Made by a program: the position numbers and the translations under genes
The notes under the pieces: model-generated
What the model was told of the DNA's origin: nothing
What the model saw: only the letters and a program-made list of their open reading frames with translations
Databases searched by the model: none
IMG/VR virus record: IMGVR_UViG_3300009103_000142
Location: 1-25,505 of that record
DNA length: 25,505 bases
From: a virus
Strand: one strand, 5' to 3'
Shown: one piece after another, positions 15,756-21,856 of the stretch
Layout: each line of letters starts with the position of its first letter
Numbering within the stretch: position 1 is the first letter of the stretch

Positions 15756-15967
15756 TAATTAAATCTCGGATTAGCGGTAGCCCATTCACCCCTTTCAGTA
15801 TGTATGGTTTCTACATTATTAGAATCTTTAGTCATTACTAAATAATTTTTTAAAGCATATACAGAGACAACTCCTGGGTCATTAGCTGTTATTTCAGAGC
15901 CGTCTTTCATAATACAACCCCATACCTGTATATCCCTACGAGGACCTTTCTTAGCTTTTCTTGCCAT
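15755..15967 (-). CDS. Small hypothetical basic protein
   Basis: 70 residues. ATG at 15967 is chosen because AAGGAG lies six to seven bases upstream; the open frame extends further back across the promoter at 16038-16066 and those starts are excluded. The sequence (MARKAKKGPRRDIQVWGC...) has a basic N-terminus and a compact beta-rich body ending ERGEWATANPRF. No signal peptide or membrane segment. Not recognised. Confidence 0.7.
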   Translation of the reverse strand: MARKAKKGPRRDIQVWGCIMKDGSEITANDPGVVSVYALKNYLVMTKDSNNVETIHTERGEWATANPRFN

Positions 15968-16037
15968 AATCATCTCCTTATTTTTTAGACCACCTGGGAA
16001 AAAATAACCCATTAAAATAGTCTGATTTACAAAGTAA

Positions 16038-16066
16038 ATTATATCAAAATTTTTGCTAAATGTCAA
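16038..16066 (-). promoter_or_regulatory. Consensus promoter for the 70- and 52-residue genes
   Basis: TTGACA (16066-16061), 17 bp, TATAAT (16043-16038), preceded by AAAAATAAG. It lies between the terminator at 16087-16113 and the ribosome-binding site of the 70-residue gene. Confidence 0.93.
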
Positions 16067-16086
16067 GAAACTTATTTTTCGAGGTC

Positions 16087-16113
16087 ATAAAAAACCCCAC
16101 ACGAGGTGGGGTT
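16087..16113 (-). terminator. Intrinsic terminator after the small membrane protein gene
   Basis: AACCCCAC / GTGGGGTT stem (16093-16113) followed by TTTTTT on the minus strand, 24 nt after the upstream stop codon. Confidence 0.93.
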
Positions 16114-16136
16114 ATTACTCTTAAAGTTTATTATTG

Positions 16137-16358
16137 TTATTTACGATTAAAGATGGCGTAAATGACAGCAACAGCGGCTAAACCAACTAGACCTTGAGAG
16201 CCAAGACCAGCTACGATGCCTGTAATATTTCCAACTACGTCGCCACCAACGAAAGGAACTACTGAACCAAAGATAACCTGCAATACAATTGCTAAAGCAA
16301 TAAGCGCAATACCAGTTTCAGTACCAGCTTTCATCCAACCATTAATTTTTTCTAACAT
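16137..16358 (-). CDS. Small two-span membrane protein, single-gene unit
   Basis: 73 residues. A short amphipathic start (MLEKINGWMKAGTETG) leads into two hydrophobic segments, IALIALAIVLQVIFGSVVPFV and a Gly/Ala-rich second (LGSQGLVGLAAVAVIYAIF), joined by a GGDVVGNITG loop. It has its own strong promoter, AAGGAG ribosome-binding site and terminator, so high expression is likely. Small glycine-rich two-span proteins can be holins or virion membrane proteins; neither is shown by sequence. Confidence 0.8.
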   Translation of the reverse strand: MLEKINGWMKAGTETGIALIALAIVLQVIFGSVVPFVGGDVVGNITGIVAGLGSQGLVGLAAVAVIYAIFNRK

Positions 16359-16405
16359 ATAATCTCCTTATGTTATATTTCCTTTTACCAATTTTTGGTA
16401 TGAAA

Positions 16406-16434
16406 ATTATATCAATTTGGGAGCAAAAAGTCAA
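16406..16434 (-). promoter_or_regulatory. Promoter for the two-span membrane protein
   Basis: TTGACT (16434-16429), 17 bp, TATAAT (16411-16406), preceded by AAAAATAACTC. Leader about 40 nt. Confidence 0.92.
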
Positions 16435-16456
16435 GAGTTATTTTTGTCAACTGATC

Positions 16457-17296
16457 TTAAAACTTTACACGAAGACCTACTGTAGTAGTATCACTCTCTA
16501 CGCCAGCTTCGGTTTCAGCATTTTGATAATTAACATAAGCTGAAGTCCTGCTAGAGAAGTTGTGAACACCTTCTAGAGTATAAGTTTCTGTTGTATTTTC
16601 AACATCCTGAAAACCTGCCTTCAGTGTATTAGCGCCTACATCCATAGAACCTACAGTAGTGAAAGTATCAGTTTCTACACCAGCAGCAGTTTCTTCAGTT
16701 TCAAATACACCGCTAAGGTCTACACCTGAATAAGAGATATTAGCACCGATTAATGTATTCTTAACATTAGCAGCAGTTTCAGCATAAGCAGTATAAGCAT
16801 TGATAGGACCTAAGTTAAGACTAGCACCTAATTCATAAGCTTCATCAGTAGCTGAAGTTGGTATGTTAGAAGCGCTTAAAGTGATTCCTCCAACCTTAGC
16901 AGTTGCTAAGATAGAGTTATCAATATCGCCCGAGTTGTTCACGTCAAATCCTGGACCTTCAAAAATATCGATAGTAGCATCACCTAACTGCTTTTGAACA
17001 CCAGCTTGGTCACCGACAGCTACAGAACCGATTGGGCCCGCTAGCCCTACATAAGCCTTACGCTGAGTAGCAGTAGCAGCAATATCCATAGAAAGTTCAC
17101 CATAAGCAGACATACCATTACCTAAGTCTTCACCAAAAGTGAAACCTACATAAGTGTCTTCAGATGAGATAGCTTCAGTTCCATTATCCCACTTCTTCTC
17201 TACAGAACCAAATACAGATGTATCAGCTGCAGCTTCTTCAGCACAGCCAGTTAAAACGATTGCAGCTAAAGCTGCAGCAATAATTGTCTTTTTCAT
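16457..17296 (-). CDS. Phage-encoded outer-membrane porin with lipoprotein-type signal
   Basis: 279 residues. The signal peptide MKKTIIAAALAAIVLTGC carries a lipobox (L-T-G-C18), then a beta-barrel of the gram-negative porin type. Visible family marks are SVFGSVEKKWDNG, the EDTYVGFTFGEDLGNGMSAYGELS strand pair, QRKAYVGLAGPIGSVAVGDQ, alternating hydrophobic strands throughout, and a C-terminal strand ending in Phe (TVGLRVKF), the sorting signal read by the BAM machinery. About 260 mature residues suit a small barrel. A lipidated N-terminus on a porin is unusual. The gene is a single unit with its own promoter and codons biased to GCA/GCT. It may change the infected cell's outer-membrane permeability or receptors. 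Fold confident, purpose inferred. Confidence 0.85.
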   Translation of the reverse strand: MKKTIIAAALAAIVLTGCAEEAAADTSVFGSVEKKWDNGTEAISSEDTYVGFTFGEDLGNGMSAYGELSMDIAATATQRKAYVGLAGPIGSVAVGDQAGVQKQLGDATIDIFEGPGFDVNNSGDIDNSILATAKVGGITLSASNIPTSATDEAYELGASLNLGPINAYTAYAETAANVKNTLIGANISYSGVDLSGVFETEETAAGVETDTFTTVGSMDVGANTLKAGFQDVENTTETYTLEGVHNFSSRTSAYVNYQNAETEAGVESDTTTVGLRVKF

Positions 17297-17343
17297 TTAT
17301 TTCTCCTTAAAAAATTTTTAGACTTTTCAAATTTTGAAATATT

Positions 17344-17372
17344 ATTATACACTTATATACCAAAAAAGTCAA
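17344..17372 (-). promoter_or_regulatory. Promoter for the porin gene
   Basis: TTGACT (17372-17367), 17 bp, TATAAT (17349-17344). The upstream tract is ACAAATAGTAC, slightly divergent from the family. Leader about 40 nt. Confidence 0.9.
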
Positions 17373-17400
17373 GTACTATTTGTAGCAAAAGTGATAATAG

Positions 17401-17417
17401 TGTATCAAAATGATACA
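17401..17417. promoter_or_regulatory. Palindrome upstream of the porin promoter
   Basis: TGTATCA-AAA-TGATACA is a perfect 7-bp inverted repeat with a 3-bp centre, about 28 bp upstream of the porin -35. Its position suits an activator or repressor site. It lacks a following T-run, so it is not a terminator. No second copy was noticed. Confidence 0.4.
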
Positions 17418-17428
17418 GTACCTCCAAT

Positions 17429-17451
17429 AAAAAACCCCGCACAAGGCGGGG
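17429..17451 (-). terminator. Intrinsic terminator after the secreted-protein unit
   Basis: CCCCGC / GCGGGG stem (17435-17451) followed by TTTTTT on the minus strand. It isolates the porin unit from the genes before it. Confidence 0.93.
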
Positions 17452-17474
17452 CTAAACTATCCGTCCTGGAATGT

Positions 17475-17591
17475 TTAAGAAAGTAATTCCCAAAATACTA
17501 CAAATATAGTTAGTAATATTGCGAGAGTAGGAGGAACTATTAATAAAGTAGCTCCTAAACCTTCTAAATACTTTTTACTCCCAATAGCCAT
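17475..17591 (-). CDS. Small single-span membrane peptide
   Basis: 38 residues from ATG at 17591, overlapping the upstream gene by 17 nt. After MAIGSKKYLEGLG there is one continuous hydrophobic segment (ATLLIVPPTLAILLTIFVVF) and a short ELLS end. No ribosome-binding site is visible, so translation would depend on coupling. A terminator follows. The clean membrane-helix composition and placement support a real gene; function unknown. Confidence 0.5.
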   Translation of the reverse strand: MAIGSKKYLEGLGATLLIVPPTLAILLTIFVVFWELLS

Positions 17592-17799
17592 TTTGTTCAT
17601 TCCAAACTGAAACTGCTTCCTCCCATTCAGTAAAATATCCATTAGATTCAGCATCTGCTAATTCATCTGTATATTTAAATTCTGCATAAGGGTTTACATA
17701 GTTATCTGAAATACCATCAAAAGTACCATATAACTCATTCCAGTCTGTAGCGACTGCACTAAAGGAAACGACTAAAAGTGTCGCTAATAAAGTTTTCAT
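17575..17799 (-). CDS. Small secreted acidic protein
   Basis: 74 residues. A cleavable signal peptide (MKTLLATLLVVSFSAVA, likely cut after A-V-A) precedes an acidic, aromatic-rich mature part of about 57 residues (Tyr, Trp, Glu; FKYTDELADAESNGYFTEWEEA). No cysteine and no lipobox, so a soluble periplasmic protein is expected. It lies downstream of another exported protein gene in one unit. Not recognised. Confidence 0.75.
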   Translation of the reverse strand: MKTLLATLLVVSFSAVATDWNELYGTFDGISDNYVNPYAEFKYTDELADAESNGYFTEWEEAVSVWNEQNGYWE

Positions 17800-17850
17800 A
17801 TATTTTATCTCCGTATAAAATTAAAGGAAGTTCCCTCCTCCTTCTATTTT

Positions 17851-18177
17851 TTACTTAACTGTGCTATAAGGGGCAACGCCGTAGTAAGCAGGCGTATTCT
17901 CTGTACGAATATCAGTAGCACCGTTGAAACGGTTATTACTATCTGCATCCATATCAGCTTCCATATTAGAATGAGCCTTACCAGAAGCATTGATAGTCAT
18001 ACTGAAGTTACCTTCTGCATCCATATCTCCTTTTCCAGCACCACGGCCACGTCCGTCAAATGCGCTATCTACATTACCATTGCCGTATCCGGACTGGTTA
18101 TCATCACCAGAACCAAAGAAAGCTGAAGCTGAAGTTGCTGTTGCTACCATAATCATTGCGATAATCATCTTTTTCAT
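17851..18177 (-). CDS. Exported Gly/Asn/Asp-rich protein, sulfur-globule-protein-like
   Basis: 108 residues. The signal peptide MKKMIIAMIMVATATSASA is followed by a low-complexity mature part rich in Gly, Asn, Asp and Met (GSGDDNQSGYGNGN, GRGRGAGKGDMDAEGNFSM, NMEADMDADSNNRFNG) and an end AYYGVAPYSTVK. This composition and the YYGxAPY ending resemble exported proteins annotated as sulfur-globule (CV1-type) proteins in marine and sulfur-oxidising bacteria. The similarity is compositional and could mislead. The gene heads its own unit, behind a promoter and a leader hairpin. Confidence 0.72.
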   Translation of the reverse strand: MKKMIIAMIMVATATSASAFFGSGDDNQSGYGNGNVDSAFDGRGRGAGKGDMDAEGNFSMTINASGKAHSNMEADMDADSNNRFNGATDIRTENTPAYYGVAPYSTVK

Positions 18178-18223
18178 TTTATTTCTCCATAAAGTATATT
18201 AGTGAATTCTTATATTCACATTC

Positions 18224-18253
18224 AAAAAATTAGGAGGTTTTTTACGACCTCCT
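18224..18253 (-). promoter_or_regulatory. Leader hairpin resembling a terminator/attenuator
   Basis: On the minus strand AGGAGGT-8 nt-ACCTCCT followed by AATTTTTT. It lies between the promoter at 18293-18321 and the start codon at 18177, so it is inside the leader. The 5' arm is a perfect anti-anti-SD sequence (AGGAGG) held in the stem, with no start codon after it. A second hairpin, GTGAAT / ATTCAC, follows at 18203-18220. Confidence 0.6.
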
Positions 18254-18292
18254 ATAAAAATTTAATTTGAGAATTTCCCAAAATCTATGTAT

Positions 18293-18321
18293 ATTATATC
18301 AAATTTTAACCAACTTGTCAA
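18293..18321 (-). promoter_or_regulatory. Consensus promoter for the exported-protein unit
   Basis: TTGACA (18321-18316), 17 bp, TATAAT (18298-18293), followed by ATACAT. Upstream tract AATAATGTG is weaker than in the other copies. The leader is unusually long, about 110 nt. Confidence 0.92.
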
Positions 18322-18364
18322 CACATTATTCAACAAATTGCTTAAATACTTTATTTTTCCAAGG

Positions 18365-18601
18365 TTATATGTATAAACAACTTGGTGTGTGAAAAATGTC
18401 ATATGTTGGACTACAATCTAACTTTTTCAACTTTGGAAGCTCTTTTTGGTACTTTTCTTCTATTACCACTTCCTTTGGCCTGGCAGGTTTAACTTCTTTT
18501 TCTTCTGCAGCGTGTACTCGCTCTGAAGTTATAAAAAGTAAAAATAATAAACCTATTAATGCTAAAAATAGTCCTAATCCAAATTTTGTATTGTCACTCA
18601 C
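18365..18601 (-). CDS. Membrane-anchored small protein with proline-rich stalk
   Basis: 78 residues. A hydrophobic segment (FGLGLFLALIGLLFLLFITSERVHA) near the N-terminus is either a signal anchor or a signal peptide cut after V-H-A. The rest is a Lys/Glu/Pro-rich stalk (EEKEVKPARPKEVVIEEKYQKELPKLKKL) with two cysteines near the end. Topology is similar to small phage inner-membrane spanins, but no partner is adjacent. It overlaps the upstream gene by 8 nt. Confidence 0.7.
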   Translation of the reverse strand: MSDNTKFGLGLFLALIGLLFLLFITSERVHAAEEKEVKPARPKEVVIEEKYQKELPKLKKLDCSPTYDIFHTPSCLYI

Positions 18602-18815
18602 TCACATATATCCTATAAAACTCTTTTGGATGACACCAATCTACTATCGCCCAAAGTCTGTTCTTGAAAGCCAGTTTCCTCCACTCTGGCACATTCATTT
18701 CGTTAATATATTCTACTACATCATCAGTAGTATAAAATCTATCTACATCTGGTAGATATTCTAATTTATAAGTTTCTAGAACTCCTGTTCTATCATAAAT
18801 ATCTAATTTAATCAT
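18594..18815 (-). CDS. Hypothetical protein
   Basis: 73 residues, not recognised: a compact mixed alpha/beta protein rich in aromatic residues (YDRTGVLETYKLEYLPDVDRFY, PEWRKLAFKNRLWAIVDWCHPKEFYRIYV). No signal or membrane segment. Overlaps its neighbours by 4 and 8 nt in the thyX operon. Confidence 0.7.
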   Translation of the reverse strand: MIKLDIYDRTGVLETYKLEYLPDVDRFYTTDDVVEYINEMNVPEWRKLAFKNRLWAIVDWCHPKEFYRIYVSE

Positions 18816-18994
18816 CCTGGGTATTTAATATTCTTTTTAACCTGCTCTTCTAGAAGGTTTATTAGTTCTTCATTAGTTTGGATTGTAAAAGTATCTATAA
18901 GTTGTGCCAAAGCATTAATAGCATGGGGTAAATTATCTTCTCTATCACTTAGCCAAGCTCTAACTAAGCCGCAAGCTCTGTCTGAGTCATTCAT
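18812..18994 (-). CDS. Hypothetical protein following thyX
   Basis: 60 residues from ATG at 18994, which overlaps the thyX stop (ATGA) and has GGAG eight bases upstream; an earlier ATG at 19018 lacks a comparable site. The protein is helical (ACGLVRAWLSDREDNLPHAINALAQLIDTF...ELINLLEEQVKKN). Not recognised. Confidence 0.7.
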   Translation of the reverse strand: MNDSDRACGLVRAWLSDREDNLPHAINALAQLIDTFTIQTNEELINLLEEQVKKNIKYPG

Positions 18995-19743
18995 TCTAAG
19001 TTCTCCATGAATTCCCATTGGTTATTTATAAAGTATCTCGCCAATTGATGCAAATATGGAAATTGTTCTTGTACTTGTAATTCCATACATTTAGCATATT
19101 CTTGGGTTTCATGCTGTGCATGACTTTCTGTTCTAAGGAATATAACATTCATCAAACTGCGAAAGTTTAGCGTCCAAATTACTTCCGTATACTCAGATAC
19201 CGGTTGTAGACCTCTGACCAATTCTCTTGCGCGAGCTCTCCACGGATCTCTACCATCCCTAGTATCTGGCGGTAGCGCTCCTTCTTCTCTTGCTTTTTCA
19301 ATTCTGCTATAGGCGGATTCAAGTAACTCCTCCCGAATGTGTTGTATCGAATTGAGTGCAGTTTCATATTGAATTAAATCCTGTTTACTAAAAATAGGGA
19401 AACCTTCTACTTCCAGAAGGTCTTCTTTAGGTGTATAATAGGGAGTAGGCTTTCCACGATATCTTCTACTCATTTCATTCCAACTAGACATTCTATGTTT
19501 AACAAGTTGTCTAGCTACAAAAATGGGCATACGTAGTCGCCATCTAAAATACAGAGTTTCAAAAGGAGTGCCATGCGAGCCAAAGAGTAGAGCTTTTAGT
19601 AGATTTTTATCTCTATCATCTAACTCTTGACCTTCTACTCTCCTATCAGATGCTGATAACCTGGCAGTATCGCAAATGCGCCCTTCATTACCCCAAGTAT
19701 CTTCTAGAATTACTAGGCTAGTTCCATCATTCAAAGGATCCAC
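18991..19743 (-). CDS. thyX: FAD-dependent thymidylate synthase
   Basis: 250 residues. The ThyX signature RHRxxSxNExSxR appears as KHRMSSWNEMSRR (82-94), with Lys for the first Arg; the rest, including S87, N89, E90, S92 and R94, is intact. Other family marks are HGTPFE (57-62) and FRSLMNVIFLRTESHAQHE near residue 200. It makes dTMP from dUMP with methylene-tetrahydrofolate and FAD, supplying dTTP for phage DNA. It overlaps the DUF3310 gene by 17 nt, a common phage pairing. Confidence 0.95.
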   Translation of the reverse strand: MDPLNDGTSLVILEDTWGNEGRICDTARLSASDRRVEGQELDDRDKNLLKALLFGSHGTPFETLYFRWRLRMPIFVARQLVKHRMSSWNEMSRRYRGKPTPYYTPKEDLLEVEGFPIFSKQDLIQYETALNSIQHIREELLESAYSRIEKAREEGALPPDTRDGRDPWRARARELVRGLQPVSEYTEVIWTLNFRSLMNVIFLRTESHAQHETQEYAKCMELQVQEQFPYLHQLARYFINNQWEFMENLE

Positions 19744-19933
19744 GTGTTTCTCCTATTAGTTTATTTAAGTACCATTGAGCTTTTTCTAAATCTTCTAAAC
19801 CATTTTTATACTTATAACGACTAACATATTTGATAATATTGCCTTCTAAGTAATTCATATCTTGGTCTAGTATGTATTCTATTGTTTCTATACTTCCCTG
19901 GTTATAATGGGAAGGATTAATGTGATCTTTCAC
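19727..19933 (-). CDS. DUF3310 protein
   Basis: 68 residues. INPSHYNQGSIETIEYI, then NYLEGNIIKYVSRYKYKNGLEDLEKAQWYLNKLI, is the full DUF3310 pattern (SaV-like), found widely in phages and often annotated as a nucleotide kinase-like protein without experimental support. Adjacent thyX makes a nucleotide-metabolism role plausible. Confidence 0.88.
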   Translation of the reverse strand: MKDHINPSHYNQGSIETIEYILDQDMNYLEGNIIKYVSRYKYKNGLEDLEKAQWYLNKLIGETRGSFE

Positions 19934-20189
19934 GTTTCATGAATCCTTTTGTTAGGTTAAAAATAAATGCTATACGAACTTTATTATTAAGTAAGGGTAG
20001 TGTAAGCATAGGCATAACTATTGTAGCTATTCCTAACCAGACTATTGAAGCTAAAAATTTACTTTGTAGTATAGGATGTTCACATTCTTCTTTACAAAGT
20101 AAATATAAAGCCGGTCTAAAGATACTCCACCAAGTTACTAATGCTCCTGACATAGCGAATATTGTATAATAATACAACCACTCTAACAT
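19917..20189 (-). CDS. Small membrane protein
   Basis: 90 residues with two or three hydrophobic stretches: LYYYTIFAMSGALVTWWSIF near the N-terminus and ASIVWLGIATIVMPMLTLPL in the middle. A Cys/Glu/His-containing loop (LCKEECEHP) lies between them and a basic tail (GFMKRERSH) follows. Not recognised. It overlaps the DUF3310 gene by 17 nt. Confidence 0.7.
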   Translation of the reverse strand: MLEWLYYYTIFAMSGALVTWWSIFRPALYLLCKEECEHPILQSKFLASIVWLGIATIVMPMLTLPLLNNKVRIAFIFNLTKGFMKRERSH

Positions 20190-20200
20190 AATTAATCCCT

Positions 20201-20446
20201 TTATCTGGCATTAATTATATCATTCAAAGTTTGAGCTTTTTTAATTCCACGTACCATACACATACAATAATTGCGGGCTTTACTTTGTTGATATAATTTT
20301 TCAGCCACTGTTGATGGAATAAGTCCATCATTAAAATATTGTTTCATTAAGGAATCCTTAATGTTAAAACAGGAAAGGCATTTACTATAGGAAGATAGTT
20401 CAATATTAACTTCTTTAACCCAGGGAATGTAAGCGTCTAATTTCAT
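20201..20446 (-). CDS. Hypothetical cysteine-containing protein
   Basis: 81 residues, first gene after the promoter at 20513-20541. Cysteines are paired (SKCLSCF and YCMCM), suggesting a metal site, with helices between (DSLMKQYFNDGLIPSTVAEKLYQQSKAR). Not recognised. It starts the thyX-containing operon. Confidence 0.7.
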   Translation of the reverse strand: MKLDAYIPWVKEVNIELSSYSKCLSCFNIKDSLMKQYFNDGLIPSTVAEKLYQQSKARNYCMCMVRGIKKAQTLNDIINAR

Positions 20447-20512
20447 AGAAAATCCTCAATAAATAAACTTATTCCTTTCCGATTTTTTACCAACATATTT
20501 TTCTTATCTCCG

Positions 20513-20541
20513 ATTATATCAACATTAAGTTAAAAAGTCAA
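20513..20541 (-). promoter_or_regulatory. Consensus promoter for the thyX operon
   Basis: TTGACT (20541-20536), 17 bp, TATAAT (20518-20513), preceded by AAAAATAACAC. Leader about 60 nt. Confidence 0.92.
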
Positions 20542-20563
20542 GTGTTATTTTTCTTACGTGCAT

Positions 20564-20585
20564 AAAAAAGCCCTCTTGTGAGGGC
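20564..20585 (-). terminator. Intrinsic terminator ending the hsp20 / structured RNA transcript
   Basis: GCCCTC-ACAA-GAGGGC on the minus strand followed by TTTTTT (stem 20570-20585). Confidence 0.94.
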
Positions 20586-20586
20586 A

Positions 20587-20880
20587 ATTTATATTTATCT
20601 TTAAGAATACTATTACTAATACTCTTAAAGATGTTCTCTGATTTTAGAACTAGCTTAGGCCGACAACTAAGTAGAGGCTCAGAGAACGAAGCCCGCGGAC
20701 CTTTGTTTTATATCCTGTAGTGGATACGCTTATTTTATACTAAGAGCTTACTTAGTTCCCTCTGTATTTTTAGGTTTCCGAGGGCGATGTACTGTAGAAA
20801 TTTTATAATTTTAGACTTCTACCAACTATTAGATATGTTGTAGTATATCATACTGATGTGATTAAAGTGGTGGGTCTCCC
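20587..20880 (-). ncRNA. Hairpin-rich region after hsp20, possible structured RNA
   Basis: Almost 300 nt without a gene between the hsp20 stop and a terminator. On the minus strand the order is: GTGGG / CCCAC hairpin just after the stop; GTAGAA / TTTCTAC; CCCTC / GAGGG; TATCC / GGATA; a perfect 9-bp pairing GTTCTCTGA (20687-20679) with TCAGAGAAC (20641-20633); and a 32-nt hairpin CTTTAAGA...TCTTAAAG (20630-20599). Base composition is richer in G/C than the surrounding spacers. No promoter of the local family lies inside. It may be an hsp20 3' UTR or a processed RNA. No known RNA family recognised. Confidence 0.5.
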
Positions 20881-20881
20881 A

Positions 20882-21313
20882 CTATGCGGCTGCCTCTAAT
20901 AGCCGATTAGAGGTATCTACGGTTATTTTTCGAGGTCGCAGCTCCTCTGGAATCTCCACTTCCAAACTAATAGTAAGAATTCCCTGATTCAGAGATGCAC
21001 TAGCTACGTGCATTTGCTCAGATAGCTTGAATTCTCTAGTAAAAGCTCGAGACCCAATTCCTTTATATATAAAGTCTCTATCAGTGTCTTCAACTTTAGA
21101 ACCTTTGATAGTTAAAGTACTTTGATGTTCTTCAATATCAATTTGTTCCTCTGTCCAACCTGCTAAAGCTACTTCGATTTGATACTCAGTATCAGATTTC
21201 TTTTCAATATTATAAGGTGGATATTTCTGACTAGCAGGTAATCTACTTGCTTGATTAAAAAAGTTATCAAAGCCAATCATCATATCTTGTAATGGAAAGT
21301 TAGGGTGTGTCAT
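20882..21313 (-). CDS. Small heat-shock protein (Hsp20/IbpA family)
   Basis: 143 residues from ATG at 21313, chosen because AAGGAG precedes it; the open frame extends upstream to 21358 without support. The alpha-crystallin domain runs from about YPPYNIEKKSDTEYQIEVALAGW to ASLNQGILTISLEVEIPEE, with the typical A-x-L-x-x-GIL-x-I-x-L signature, and ends with the I-x-V-type RKITV tail. It would hold unfolding proteins during infection. Hsp20 genes are known in cyanophages and some other marine phages. Downstream lies a long structured 3' region. Confidence 0.92.
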   Translation of the reverse strand: MTHPNFPLQDMMIGFDNFFNQASRLPASQKYPPYNIEKKSDTEYQIEVALAGWTEEQIDIEEHQSTLTIKGSKVEDTDRDFIYKGIGSRAFTREFKLSEQMHVASASLNQGILTISLEVEIPEELRPRKITVDTSNRLLEAAA

Positions 21314-21327
21314 AAGTTTTCTCCTTT

Positions 21328-21534
21328 TCAGTAAGAATCGTACGAATGCAAATGCCATTCGTTAGGGTTTAAATCGAACATATGATTAGCAGAAACCACT
21401 TTCATATAAGCTTCTGCCTCACTACGCTCTCTAAAAAGCATAAAGAACTCGTAAGCTTCTCCATGCTGTAAATCTTTTGCCCAAATATGATAACCCATAT
21501 TATTCTTCTGAACTTCAAAGTCCCATTTATCCAT
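21328..21534 (-). CDS. Small hypothetical protein before hsp20
   Basis: About 68 residues (MDKWDFEVQKNNMGYHIWAKDL...), aromatic and acidic, not recognised. Three in-frame starts compete. ATG at 21543 lies between the -10 and the predicted start point, so it is not in the message. ATG at 21534 would be about 5 nt from the 5' end (leaderless). ATG at 21498 has a weak AGAAG upstream. The stop lies 15 nt before hsp20. Confidence 0.65.
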   Translation of the reverse strand: MDKWDFEVQKNNMGYHIWAKDLQHGEAYEFFMLFRERSEAEAYMKVVSANHMFDLNPNEWHLHSYDSY

Positions 21535-21545
21535 CCAATTCATAT

Positions 21546-21574
21546 ATTATACCTAAACTAAGTTAAAAAGTCAA
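21546..21574 (-). promoter_or_regulatory. Consensus promoter for the hsp20 unit
   Basis: TTGACT (21574-21569), 17 bp, TATAAT (21551-21546), preceded by an A/T-rich AAAAAAATATCTC tract. The -35 contains the TGA stop of the upstream micro-gene. Confidence 0.9.
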
Positions 21575-21729
21575 GAGATATTTTTTTGAAGGTACATCTC
21601 CCATTTTTTACAACTAAAAGCCGGAGATACTTTAGATTCTAGCAATTGACAATAAGGTATCCCCCATTTATCCATTCTAGTAATGGTATAGCTCTTACAA
21701 GTTATACAGTGTTTTCCTTTACTCTTCAA
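21571..21729 (-). CDS. Small zinc-ribbon-like protein
   Basis: 52 residues, probably from TTG at 21729, which overlaps the upstream gene by 11 nt; no ATG lies before residue ~20. Cysteines at about 8, 11, 28 and 40 (HCITCKSY, PYCQLLE, FSCKKW) form a C-x-x-C...C...C pattern, as in many tiny phage zinc proteins. The stop codon is inside the -35 of the hsp20 promoter. Function unknown. Confidence 0.6.
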   Translation of the reverse strand: MKSKGKHCITCKSYTITRMDKWGIPYCQLLESKVSPAFSCKKWEMYLQKNIS

Positions 21730-21856
21730 ACTCTAAAATTCCTTGATTTTCTAAGAAATCCACCGTATTAGAGATTCCTTTCTTATGTCCTAAGAAGTAG
21801 GAAATACCGGATACAAGTGCTATTCCGATTATTGTTATTATTTGAATATCACTCAT
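21719..21856 (-). CDS. Small single-span membrane protein
   Basis: 45 residues. One N-terminal membrane segment (IQIITIIGIALVSGISYFLG) is followed by a short cytoplasmic tail (HKKGISNTVDFLENQGILEFEE). The start overlaps the preceding stop as ATGA. Not recognised. Confidence 0.65.
   Translation of the reverse strand: MSDIQIITIIGIALVSGISYFLGHKKGISNTVDFLENQGILEFEE

Noticed and set aside
15542-15841. A 99-codon plus-strand open frame
   Set aside because: It covers a strong minus-strand terminator and two minus-strand genes with good starts, so it is a shadow frame.
18396-18755. A 119-codon plus-strand open frame
   Set aside because: It is antisense to two minus-strand genes that have coherent protein sequence and operon overlaps; no plus-strand promoter or ribosome-binding site supports it.
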